Assembly: GCA_029863245.1 (NCBI GenBank)
Contig: JAOTVV010000034.1
Coordinates: forward strand, 1 to 33,008
Length of the DNA stretch: 33,008 bases
Direction: 5' to 3'
From: Gemmatimonadota bacterium
GTDB taxonomy: Bacteria > Gemmatimonadota > Gemmatimonadetes > Gemmatimonadales > GWC2-71-9
A program made the position numbers and the translations under genes. The first letter of the stretch is position 1, and the number at the start of each line of letters is the position of its first letter. Below the pieces are notes generated by a model. The model had not been told where the DNA came from. It searched no databases and saw nothing but the letters and a program-made list of their open reading frames with translations. Shown in pieces: positions 8,223 through 15,526 of the stretch.

Positions 8223-8684
8223 TCAGGTACGCCTGTACTCGGCGTCAAAGAGCTTGTTCCACGTGACGCCATCGTCAGACATTTCCATCTTCGACGCGAT
8301 ACGCCCAGACTTCGTCAGGTCCCACGTGAGGCAGACGTGCATGGGAGGGCCGCCGTGACTCAGCGTCAGCACGTCATCAGTGAATGCCCCGCCAAACACC
8401 TCCGGCGGTGATCCGGTCGAATCAAGCCAGAACAGTGAGTACAGTTCCGTCTTCGGGTCAAAGGTGTAGACCCCATGACCTGAGAAGCTGATCGCACCGT
8501 CTCGTTCCTGCTCGTAATCGGAAATCAGAGCAAAACCACCGACGGCCAATCGGCTCGTCGTTCTCCCGACCGCGATGCCACCCTTTGGATCCCACTGCGA
8601 AGGGTACATTGTCTCCTTCCCCTCCCAGCTCCCCGCGAGCATTTCGAGCCTCCGGTGTCCGGCAGACGGCTTTGGCATCTCCAT
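8223..8684 (-). CDS. DUF1579 family protein
   Basis: The 153-aa product starts at ATG 8684 behind AAGGAG (8 nt). The N-terminus (PSAGHRRLEMLAGSWEG) and end (KMEMSDDGVTWNKLFDAEYR) are the two ends of a lipocalin-like beta-barrel typical of DUF1579, which has no established activity. No signal peptide, so cytoplasmic. A longer frame reaches back to 8939 but overlaps the VOC gene and reads as low-quality sequence, so the ATG is preferred. The gene is 53 bp after the VOC gene on the same strand. Confidence 0.88.
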   Translation of the reverse strand: MEMPKPSAGHRRLEMLAGSWEGKETMYPSQWDPKGGIAVGRTTSRLAVGGFALISDYEQERDGAISFSGHGVYTFDPKTELYSLFWLDSTGSPPEVFGGAFTDDVLTLSHGGPPMHVCLTWDLTKSGRIASKMEMSDDGVTWNKLFDAEYRRT

Positions 8685-8737
8685 GTTCTTCTCCTTCTTT
8701 CCTGAGAACGCGCGCTGGGCTGGCGGAGCCGAACCGA

Positions 8738-9055
8738 TCAAGATCCGTCTTCGAGAAACTCCACCGGCGCACCGTTTTCCACAATGAACGCCACCAGAAT
8801 GCCTGGGGACGGCGAATTGGGCGCGATCAAGACTTCCTTTCCTTGTAGAGCCGCTTCGAGGTCGTCCACTCGGAAGGCCACGTGCGGTACCGTCTGGACG
8901 AGCGGCGGGAGCGGACAACCGGGTTCGAAACGCATCCATTCGATGCCGAACTCGCTCGCCTCGTAGCCAGACACGTACATCTTGAATTCCGCGAGATACC
9001 TCTCACCATCCCGCCGGATCTGTGTTGGTATGCCAATATGGTGGTATTCGTGCAC
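8738..9055 (-). CDS. VOC family (glyoxalase-like) protein
   Basis: This is a 105-aa single-domain protein. The start is GTG at 9055 with CGGAG about 7 nt upstream. The N-terminal MHEYHHIGIPT gives the first betaalphabeta unit with a metal-type His. The C-terminal VPHVAFRVDDLEAALQGKEV and NGAPVEFLE are the second unit, with a metal-type His and a final Glu near residue 101. At this size it would act as a dimer. Substrate and reaction are unknown; VOC proteins include lyases, dioxygenases and binding proteins. Confidence 0.82.
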   Translation of the reverse strand: MHEYHHIGIPTQIRRDGERYLAEFKMYVSGYEASEFGIEWMRFEPGCPLPPLVQTVPHVAFRVDDLEAALQGKEVLIAPNSPSPGILVAFIVENGAPVEFLEDGS

Positions 9056-9118
9056 AGCAGCTCCGAGCGTGAACAGGCTACATAACGGTCAGCGCTGACG
9101 CCGCGCTAGTGGATAGGG

Positions 9119-9391
9119 TTACGGGGCAGGCCGGTGCCACATGTCGTAGAGCATGCGCCATGCCCCGTCACTCTCACGAACCCACACAACGAGGTAGTGC
9201 CCGGAAGCGGTCGTCGGATCGGAGTCGGCGCGTGTGGCGCCTTCGCCGACGCGCGAAAGACTCCAGGGCGTGATTGACGAGATGCGAGCCACCCGGGTGA
9301 CCCCAGCTGACCCTCCCGCAGTCGGCTCCGTCAATCGTCGGGGCTGTCGGCCTGTTCGCCAGCGACGAAGGGAAGGCATTGGCTCGACCAT
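9119..9391 (-). pseudogene. C-terminal remnant of a DUF4440/SnoaL-like protein
   Basis: The last 60 residues of this frame (GVTRVARISSITPWSLSRVG, then GHYLVVWVRESDGAWRMLYD and MWHRPAP) match the last strands of NTF2-like DUF4440 proteins, where a Tyr-x-Val-Val-Trp strand is followed by Asp-x-Trp. A full domain needs about 120 residues. The N-terminal half here (up to the GGSAG before this segment) is low-complexity and does not fit. No recoverable N-terminus was seen in the other frames. I read it as a decayed gene behind DinB, though a short expressed protein from the ATG at 9391 cannot be excluded. Confidence 0.5.
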
Positions 9392-9412
9392 CGCGTGCCT
9401 GGGGTGGGGGGG

Positions 9413-9916
9413 TCACCGGCCCCTTGTTCGCCTCGCCCGATACAGCCGTTTCATGAGCTGGATCTGCCCCGCATGGTAGGTGTCGTGCATGACGATGCCG
9501 TGCAGGAGATCCGCAAAGCGATAGGTTTTCTTTCGTGACGCCACCTCGTCCAGCCGCTTGGGGTCGAACCCGCGTACGGCCGCAATCAGCTTCTTCTGCT
9601 CTGACCGCAGCAACGTGCGGTCATTTGCCCAGGCCTTTGCATCGGGTCGCGTGGGGACCGCCGGCCAGTTCGCGGGCGATCGCGGGAAGCCGCCGACGGG
9701 TCCGCCCTCGAGGCCGCGTCGCACTGCGTAGTCCCAATACGCGATATGGAGCGCGAATTCCCAGATGCTGTGACGGTCCGGTGACGGTTTCCACACAGCC
9801 TGCTCGGGTGACACGCCGCGCAGGCTACCGAGCGGCGACGCGCCGCCGTGCCACAGACGCGTGCCGGGCTTGGGATCGAGCATGGCGAGGATTTCGCGCA
9901 GTCGTGGGTCGGTCAT
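9413..9916 (-). CDS. DinB family metal-dependent protein
   Basis: The 167-aa product is a four-helix bundle of the DinB/YfiT type. The three metal-ligand His residues are present: H57 in WEFALHIAYWD, and H144 and H148 in MHDTYHAGQI. The ATG at 9916 overlaps the TGA of the upstream lipoprotein hydrolase in an ATGA tetranucleotide, so translational coupling is expected. DinB-superfamily proteins include thiol S-transferases, for example for bacillithiol or mycothiol, but most soil-bacterial copies have no known substrate. Confidence 0.9.
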   Translation of the reverse strand: MTDPRLREILAMLDPKPGTRLWHGGASPLGSLRGVSPEQAVWKPSPDRHSIWEFALHIAYWDYAVRRGLEGGPVGGFPRSPANWPAVPTRPDAKAWANDRTLLRSEQKKLIAAVRGFDPKRLDEVASRKKTYRFADLLHGIVMHDTYHAGQIQLMKRLYRARRTRGR

Positions 9917-10893
9917 GGCATGGCTCCCAGGAAGCCTCGCACAGCCTCGAGCACCTGTTTGGCGTGCGTGATGTACAGTGAGTGGCCGGCACCCGGGATC
10001 TCCACAACGCGTCCTCGCGACATCGCTGTGCGAAAGTGATCGCGGGAGCGGGCGGCCGTGCGGAGACTGGCTGCATGGTATGCCCGCATGGCGCGCCGCG
10101 TGGCCGAGTCCCGTGTGGCATAGTCCATGAACAGCTCTGTGAGCGGGTAGTCGGTCGCGTAGATGGCGAGCGCCGGTGCGTCGATGCCCCTGTAGTCGGG
10201 ATCTTCGAGGCTCCCGAGGATCCGGCCATAGATCCACGACGGCGTAACGGGGCCATCGAATCGTCCTTCGGGCGTCCAGCGAAACATGGCCCTGATCTCT
10301 GAGAGCGGCATCGTCACGCCGTTCACTCGCGCGTAGAACGCCCGATACGCGTCCGCCGATTCGGTGTCGTTCTGGGTTGGTGGAGCAATCTCGGACGACG
10401 GAACAACGTAGGCAGCCATGGAGTCTCGGGACGACGTCCGGTCGTACGCCGCATCGATGTACACGAGCGCCGCAACCCGGTCGCGGTACGCGCGCGCGAA
10501 CCGCGTCATCTCGTCGCCGCCGAGCGAGTGCCCGGCGAGTACGGCGCGCTCGATCCCCAGGCTGTCCATGACAATGCGAATGTCATCGATGAGCGTGGCC
10601 AGGTCATAGCCGGAATCCGGCTGCGACGACGCGCCGAACCCGCGTCGGGTGATGCCCATGACGTGGTACGTGTCGGTCAAGGCCGGCGCCAACTCGTCGA
10701 AGACGTGGGCCGTATGGCCCAGGCCGGCCAGCAGCACGATGGGGATGCCGCGCCCTCCCCAATCCACCACCTCCAGCGAGGTGGAGGAACCGACTTGCAC
10801 GTGACGCGTGGCCGGCCCGTCGTGCTCGCCCGCACAGCCGCAGCCGAGCAGCACCACGAGAGCGACGGCGGAGCGACGGGGCAGATTGCTCAT
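9913..10893 (-). CDS. alpha/beta hydrolase lipoprotein
   Basis: The 326-aa product starts at ATG 10893. A hydrophobic N-terminus ends in LLGC (residues 15-18), a lipobox. The hydrolase core follows: oxyanion region LLAGLGHTAHVFDE, ITRRGFGASS, nucleophile S123 in GHSLGGDEMT and catalytic His in GAGHSLY near the end. The cap region (residues about 165-260) is long and helical. A TTG start at 10971 is possible but would put 26 polar residues before the signal sequence. The gene is coupled to DinB through a 4-nt overlap and is divergent from the M14 peptidase gene. Substrate unknown; an esterase or epoxide-hydrolase-like role is equally possible. Confidence 0.88.
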   Translation of the reverse strand: MSNLPRRSAVALVVLLGCGCAGEHDGPATRHVQVGSSTSLEVVDWGGRGIPIVLLAGLGHTAHVFDELAPALTDTYHVMGITRRGFGASSQPDSGYDLATLIDDIRIVMDSLGIERAVLAGHSLGGDEMTRFARAYRDRVAALVYIDAAYDRTSSRDSMAAYVVPSSEIAPPTQNDTESADAYRAFYARVNGVTMPLSEIRAMFRWTPEGRFDGPVTPSWIYGRILGSLEDPDYRGIDAPALAIYATDYPLTELFMDYATRDSATRRAMRAYHAASLRTAARSRDHFRTAMSRGRVVEIPGAGHSLYITHAKQVLEAVRGFLGAMP

Positions 10894-11099
10894 GTGTCGA
10901 GGCGGCTTTGCTGGATCAGGTCCCAGAAGCGGCCCACGGGAAGCTCCTCGGGTCGGGGGGTTCACGTCCAATCATGCGCGTGCGGAGCTCGGGATGCAAA
11001 GCCGGCGGGGACTGACCACACTTGCTCGGTCACTCCGGCGGGCGGATCTTGGTTGCTGCTGTCCGTTACACCTCGGCACTCACCGCCGGAGAGGTCTCC
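10894..11099. promoter_or_regulatory. divergent intergenic region
   Basis: A 206-bp gap separates the hydrolase-DinB unit (minus) and the M14 peptidase (plus), so it should hold both promoters. On the plus strand a GGAGAGG at 11088-11094 serves the peptidase. No convincing promoter hexamers or operator repeats were seen. Confidence 0.35.
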
Positions 11100-12815
11100 A
11101 TGGTCCGTTTGGCCGCGTGTCTCCGTGCTGTCCCTCTTCTTCTCATGGTCCCCGTCGGTCACGCCTCGGCACAGGGAAGGGAGGACCCGCTCCGTCCCAA
11201 TTGGCAGACCTATCACTCGACCGCCGCTACCCAAGCGTTGCTCGAGGGATGGGCTAGGGAGTTTCCGCAGCTCACCGATCTCTATGCGATCGGCGAGACG
11301 TTGCGGGGGACGCCGCTCATGGTGCTCGAGATCACGAACGAGGCCACCGGTCCCGCCGGGGAGAAGCCGGGCTACTACTACGACGGCAACATCCACGCGG
11401 GGGAGCTGACGGGTGCCGAGGTGGCACTCCACTTCGCGTGGTACCTGCTGAGCAACTATGGCACGGACCCGCGCGTCACCCGTCTGCTCGATAGCCGGAC
11501 CATCTACGTTAGGCCGAAGTTCAATCCGGACGGCGCCGACGTGGCGCTCCGGAGCGACGAGACGTTGCGTAGCACCCCGCGCCCGTATGACGACGACTTC
11601 GACGGGCTGCTGGACGAGGATCCCGAGAACGACCTGGACGGCGACGGTGCGATCGTGTCCATGCGGGTCCCCAACCCCGACGGCCAGTGGAAGGCGGGTG
11701 ATGTCGACGCGCGAGTCATGCTTCGGCGCGAGCCCGGCGACCGGGATGGCACGTTCTACGACCTGCTCTCCGAGGGAACCGATGACGACGGCGACGGGCG
11801 GTTCAACGAAGATGGCACCGGCGGGATCGACATGAACCGGAACTTCCCGCGCGAGTGGGGGCTCGAGTTCGAGCAATCCGGTGCCGGTCCGTATCCCCTC
11901 TCGGAACCGGAGACCCGCGCGACCATCGAGTTCCTGAACGCGCATCGCAACGTGACCGGCGTGTTTCACGGCCACACGGCGGGCGGTTTTCTGTATCGCC
12001 TGCCGTCCACCGGTCCCTGGGATGCGTTCCACCCGTTCGATCAACGCCTGATTCTGGAGCTGGGCGAGCAGTACCGCCTGACGACCGGGCAACGCGTGGT
12101 GCCGAGCTATTCGGATCCGCGCGCGCACCGACACGGCACGCTCATCAGTTGGGCCTACTGGGATTTCGGCGTGCTCGGGTGGGTACCGGAGTTCTGGGGT
12201 GGATTCGGAAAGGACTACGACGGCGATGGTCGCGTCAGCGAATCCGAGCGGCTCAGGTGGAACGACGAGGAGCTGCGCGGTGCCGGGTTCGTCCTGTGGA
12301 AGCCGTTCATGCACCCGCAGCTCGGACCGGTCGAGATCGGTGGGTGGAAGGGTCGGTTCACGCGGCAGAACCCGCCGCCCCATCTGCTCGAGGGTGAAGT
12401 GAAGCTGTACGTCCCGTGGATGCTGTGGCTGGCGGAGGTGAGCCCGCGGGTGGTGATCCGGGACGTGCAGGTCTCGCCGATCGGGGACGGGCTCACGAAG
12501 CTCACGGTCGTGGTCGAGAACGAGGGTTATCTCTCCACCAACATCACTAAGCGCGCGGTGGAGGCCCGGCTCACGCCACCGGTCCGCGTAGGAATCGTTC
12601 TCCAGGACGCTGAGCTGGTTTCCGGGGCCCGCCGGCTCGACGTTGGGCATCTCGCGGGGTCGCGCGACACCGGCGGCGGCGACCGGCTCGCCGACTCACG
12701 CCGCACGGTGGAGTACGTGGTGCGCGCGCAGACTGCCAGTGCGGCCGCGACGATTACGGTCGTGTCGGAGAAGGGCGGCGTCAGCCGGCGCGACGTGAGC
12801 CTGGACGGGCGCTAG
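11100..12815 (+). CDS. secreted M14 family zinc carboxypeptidase
   Basis: The 571-aa product starts at ATG 11100 (GGAGAGG upstream) and has a signal peptide cleaved near ASAQ (residue 25). The M14 zinc site is complete: H99 and E102 in NIHAGELTGAE, third ligand H290 or H292 in GVFHGHTAGG. N246-R247 in DMNRNFP match the substrate carboxylate-binding Asn-Arg of carboxypeptidase A. E364 in WVPEFWG is a candidate catalytic Glu. Asp-rich loops resembling calcium-binding motifs are inserted between the zinc motifs (DDDFDGLLDED at 164-174, DLDGDG, DDDGDGRFNED at 228-238) and at about 373 (DYDGDGRVSESE). The C-terminal 120 residues look like a beta-sandwich. It should act outside the cytoplasm. Confidence 0.92.
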   Translation: MVRLAACLRAVPLLLMVPVGHASAQGREDPLRPNWQTYHSTAATQALLEGWAREFPQLTDLYAIGETLRGTPLMVLEITNEATGPAGEKPGYYYDGNIHAGELTGAEVALHFAWYLLSNYGTDPRVTRLLDSRTIYVRPKFNPDGADVALRSDETLRSTPRPYDDDFDGLLDEDPENDLDGDGAIVSMRVPNPDGQWKAGDVDARVMLRREPGDRDGTFYDLLSEGTDDDGDGRFNEDGTGGIDMNRNFPREWGLEFEQSGAGPYPLSEPETRATIEFLNAHRNVTGVFHGHTAGGFLYRLPSTGPWDAFHPFDQRLILELGEQYRLTTGQRVVPSYSDPRAHRHGTLISWAYWDFGVLGWVPEFWGGFGKDYDGDGRVSESERLRWNDEELRGAGFVLWKPFMHPQLGPVEIGGWKGRFTRQNPPPHLLEGEVKLYVPWMLWLAEVSPRVVIRDVQVSPIGDGLTKLTVVVENEGYLSTNITKRAVEARLTPPVRVGIVLQDAELVSGARRLDVGHLAGSRDTGGGDRLADSRRTVEYVVRAQTASAAATITVVSEKGGVSRRDVSLDGR

Positions 12816-12863
12816 TCCGGAGGGATACCGAGGCTCCTCGCCAGTCAGGTCGCCAACAGGTGT

Positions 12864-13739
12864 CTACCCGTCGGCGCCACCGCCGGCGGCGAGAAACCAC
12901 ACGTACCCCAGGGCGAACAGCACCGCATCGATCCCGAACAGCCAGGCCCACGGGGACGACGTGCCAGCCTGTGCGGCACCGAGGATGAGGCCGGCACACG
13001 CAGTCGCGACCACGAGACCGAGCGCGATGCTCGCCCAGCGGCGACCGAGCCCTGCGAGGATAGAGAGTGCGCCGACGATGAATAGCCGGCCGAGACTGTC
13101 CCAGGCGAGGGCGTGCTCCCGGCCGAACAGGATCGCGAATACGGTCGCGACCACGATGAGGCTGAGGCCGATCCGTGCCTTCGACAGAGATTTCTTGGGC
13201 CGCAACGAGGTCCATATGACGGACCCATCGAGGGTGGATATCGGTAGCAGCGTCCAGATGGCGATCGCGAGGTTGAAGATGCCGAACGACCACAGGAACT
13301 CCACGTGGACAAGCTCGGCGATGACGAGCGCGACACCGCCGGTCAGCAGGTTCAGCGCGGGGCCGCCCGCGGCCCGCGCGATCCGCGTTCGTGCCGGAAG
13401 CGCTGCGCCGCGGCGCACGTAGACGGTCACGTCACGCGTTGCCGTGAGCAGGATGGACGTCATCGGAGCGCGGACGAGCCAACCAGCTACGATGTGGCCC
13501 ACGCTGTGAACCACGTTCGTCCCGTAGAGCAGTAGGCCGTAGGTCACGCCCCCCACGAGCCAGGAACCGGCACCGACCGATCGCTCTTCGGCCCAGGCGA
13601 CGGCGAGGCCGAGGGCGCACCAGAACAGCGGACTGAGCCATGCGTAAGGTGTGGCGGTCCACCTGACGCCCCCGATGCGAAACAGCTTCTGGCGGGGCGT
13701 CCTGTGAATGTCCTCGAAGACCAAGAAGGGGTTGCGCAT
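12864..13739 (-). CDS. M50 (site-2 protease)-like membrane protein with altered active site
   Basis: This 291-aa protein has about seven membrane helices. Its architecture follows M50 proteases: a helix with NVVHSVGHIVAGW (residues 75-87), then GGPALNLLTGG (125-135), then LLPISTLDGSVIW (164-176), the position of the third zinc ligand Asp (D171). The motif reads H78-S-V-G-H82, so Ser replaces the catalytic Glu of HExxH while both His and the Asp are kept. The Ser codon is at 13503-13505. The protein may therefore bind a metal without proteolysis, or belong to a non-peptidase subfamily. The ATG at 13739 is chosen; a TTG at 13787 would add 16 residues. It is convergent with the M14 gene and divergent from the PepSY-like gene. 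Confidence 0.8.
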   Translation of the reverse strand: MRNPFLVFEDIHRTPRQKLFRIGGVRWTATPYAWLSPLFWCALGLAVAWAEERSVGAGSWLVGGVTYGLLLYGTNVVHSVGHIVAGWLVRAPMTSILLTATRDVTVYVRRGAALPARTRIARAAGGPALNLLTGGVALVIAELVHVEFLWSFGIFNLAIAIWTLLPISTLDGSVIWTSLRPKKSLSKARIGLSLIVVATVFAILFGREHALAWDSLGRLFIVGALSILAGLGRRWASIALGLVVATACAGLILGAAQAGTSSPWAWLFGIDAVLFALGYVWFLAAGGGADG

Positions 13740-14019
13740 CCGTGCCGACGTCCTGAGCGACCACGGAAGAAACTGCGGCCGCCCCAACGGGTGGGCAATA
13801 GCCGTGGGGGAGGCTTACTCCGCGTCACAGGAAGCTTCCGCTGCCTCGAAGTAGGGTCCCTTTGGCCTGGAGGAAGCGCTTGCGTTGCCTCAGCGGACGC
13901 GTGATCTGCCGCGAATCATGGCTCCGAGCGAGGCATGGCGGTGGCATCCCGATTCTGCAGACGGTAGCTTCGGGCAGTTCCCCCAATCTTGGCCCGTTCT
14001 AGCAGGAGGATCAGATCCC
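13740..14019. promoter_or_regulatory. divergent intergenic region, 280 bp
   Basis: It lies between the M50-like gene (minus) and the PepSY-like gene (plus). Only the AGGAGGA ribosome site at 14004-14010 of the plus gene is clear. No RNA gene, repeat or small ORF with a good ribosome site was seen. Confidence 0.35.
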
Positions 14020-14529
14020 ATGATGACCCGTCGTTGCGGCTCGATGGTGGGCGGGGTGGCCGTCGTTCTTGGAGGGTTGTTCCTGGCAGCCCCAGCGCAC
14101 GCCCAGGTCAAAGACACACTCGATCTCGACAAGATCCCGCAGCAGGTGATGGACGCGTTGCGGGCCAGATTTCCTCGGGCCGAGATCCGCCAGTGGACGA
14201 GGGAGGAGGAGGACGACATCGTCCTCTACGACATCGAGTTCACCCAGCAAGGTCGCAAGCTCGAGGCTGACATCAAGGAGGATGGCACGATCCACAACTG
14301 GGAGCGGGAGATCGCGGCCGACGACCTGCCCGCATCCGTCAGGACTGCAGTGGAGCGCGAGTACCCCGAGTCGACGCTCGAGGAGGTCATGGCGATCACG
14401 GCGGTGACGGAGGGAACCGAGGCCTTGGAAGGGTACGAAATCGTCCTCGAGACCGCGGACGGCAAGGAAATCGAAGTCACGGTTGCGCCCGACGGCACGA
14501 TCCTGGAGCGGCCTGAAGCGATGCGGTGA
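14020..14529 (+). CDS. secreted PepSY-like protein
   Basis: The 169-aa product starts at ATG 14020 (a second ATG follows directly) behind AGGAGGA with 9-nt spacing. The signal peptide ends in APAHAQ near residue 29. The mature part is two tandem PepSY-like halves: IPQQVMDALRARFPRAEIRQ with LEADIKEDGTIHNWEREI, and LPASVRTAVEREYPESTLEE with GKEIEVTVAPDGTILERPE. PepSY proteins are thought to restrain peptidases or form small periplasmic modules; none of this is proven for this type. The protein is very acidic. It faces the microprotein gene tail to tail with a 4-bp gap, so the two transcripts may overlap. Confidence 0.85.
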   Translation: MMTRRCGSMVGGVAVVLGGLFLAAPAHAQVKDTLDLDKIPQQVMDALRARFPRAEIRQWTREEEDDIVLYDIEFTQQGRKLEADIKEDGTIHNWEREIAADDLPASVRTAVEREYPESTLEEVMAITAVTEGTEALEGYEIVLETADGKEIEVTVAPDGTILERPEAMR

Positions 14530-14533
14530 GCGG

Positions 14534-14632
14534 TTACGCTCCTCCGCCGCGGCGACGGCGGTAGACCACGGCCGCCACCGCCCCCAGCGCAAACACGATG
14601 AGCCACCAGTAGGCCGAGAGCAGATCACGCAT
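14534..14632 (-). CDS. 32-aa single-pass membrane microprotein, copy 1
   Basis: ATG at 14632, TAA at 14534-14536. The ribosome site GGAGGAG ends 8 nt before the ATG and lies directly behind the TAA of the lipoprotein hydrolase gene (14649). The protein reads MRDLLSAYWWLIVFALGAVA in its first 20 residues, followed by AVVYRRRRGGGA. It is one hydrophobic helix (about 7-24) with a Tyr-Trp-Trp belt at the start and a tetra-Arg cytoplasmic end, so N-out/C-in by the positive-inside rule. It is the last gene of the DUF47-PiT-hydrolase unit. A paralogue lies at 32427-32525: 10 of the first 12 residues and 31 of the first 36 coding bases are identical. Function unknown. An ATG at 14640 touches the ribosome site and is out of frame. 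Confidence 0.75.
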   Translation of the reverse strand: MRDLLSAYWWLIVFALGAVAAVVYRRRRGGGA

Positions 14633-14648
14633 CGATTCATCTCCTCCG

Positions 14649-15518
14649 TTACTGCTCGCGCTGTTCCAGAAACGCCAACACGGCATCGTTGAACGCGACC
14701 GGCGTGTCCAGATTCACGATGTGTCCCGCGCCGGGAATCGTCACCAGTTCGGCGCCGGTGATGTCTTCGTCCAGGATGCGCGCGACGTCCTGGATGTACG
14801 GCAGGTCCTGGTCACCCACGATCACGAGCGCGGGGCAGGTGATCTCCGCCAGCCGATCGATCGCCGGTGGCGACAGCGGCTGTTCCGAGCGCTGGTACGT
14901 CCACAGGCGCGCGTTGTCCATGACCAGCGACGTTACGGTCTCGGTCGCCGCGACATTGGAATGGAGCGCCATGATCGGCGTCTCCGCCCAGCGCCTCGCG
15001 GCGCGTTCCGCGTCGCCGTCGGCGAGGGCATCGAGTACCGGTAGGAACCAGAAGAACCGCGGCACGGCATAGCCGCCGAGCCCCGGAGCCGCCAGCACGA
15101 GGCGCGCGACACGGTCCGGATACGCGATGGCGAAGTTGATCGCCAGCTCCGATCCCGCCGACAGACCGACCAAGCTCGCCCGACCGATACCCAGTGTGTC
15201 GAGCAGGGCACGCAGGTCGTCGAAGCCGGTATACGGCTCCGTGGGGGCAATCGATTTACCGTGCCCGCGGAGGTCGTAGCGAATCACCTGGAACCGATTC
15301 TGGAAAGCGGTCACCTGCGGCTCCCACATGCGCCGGTCGAGGCTGAAGGCGTGGATCAACACGACGGGCTCACCGGCGCCGCTCACCTCATAAAAGAGAC
15401 CGGTCGGTGACATGCCCGACACGGTCCGCACATGATCGGCGCATCCCGCCAGTGGCAGCACGCACAGCGCTGCCACAATCGCCGCTGGTGACAGCAGCAA
15501 GGTCAGCCTGTTCGCCAT
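14649..15518 (-). CDS. alpha/beta hydrolase lipoprotein in phosphate operon
   Basis: The 289-aa product starts at ATG 15518 with AGGAG 6-7 nt upstream, 8 nt after the PiT stop. A lipobox LAGC (23-26) ends the signal sequence. The core has all catalytic elements: IHAFSLDRRMW, YDLRGHGKS, nucleophile S120 in VGLSAGSE, acid D in VGDQDLPY and His in PGAGHIVNLD. It resembles 3-oxoadipate enol-lactonase or haloperoxidase-type hydrolases, but the lipid anchor places it in the envelope and the substrate is open. Its place behind a phosphate permease might hint at release of phosphate-bearing or ester substrates, which is speculation. A longer upstream frame overlaps PiT and is not real. Confidence 0.88.
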   Translation of the reverse strand: MANRLTLLLSPAAIVAALCVLPLAGCADHVRTVSGMSPTGLFYEVSGAGEPVVLIHAFSLDRRMWEPQVTAFQNRFQVIRYDLRGHGKSIAPTEPYTGFDDLRALLDTLGIGRASLVGLSAGSELAINFAIAYPDRVARLVLAAPGLGGYAVPRFFWFLPVLDALADGDAERAARRWAETPIMALHSNVAATETVTSLVMDNARLWTYQRSEQPLSPPAIDRLAEITCPALVIVGDQDLPYIQDVARILDEDITGAELVTIPGAGHIVNLDTPVAFNDAVLAFLEQREQ

Positions 15519-15526
15519 GGCGTCTC

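Noticed and set aside
10962..12650. 562-codon open frame antisense to the M14 peptidase
   Set aside because: It is Arg/Pro/His-rich and lacks recognisable motifs, while the opposite strand encodes a complete peptidase with signal peptide. Long antisense frames are expected at this GC content.
12816..12863. CGAGG-CT-CCTCG hairpin between convergent M14 and M50-like genes
   Set aside because: Loop of two bases and stem of five; not a credible terminator.
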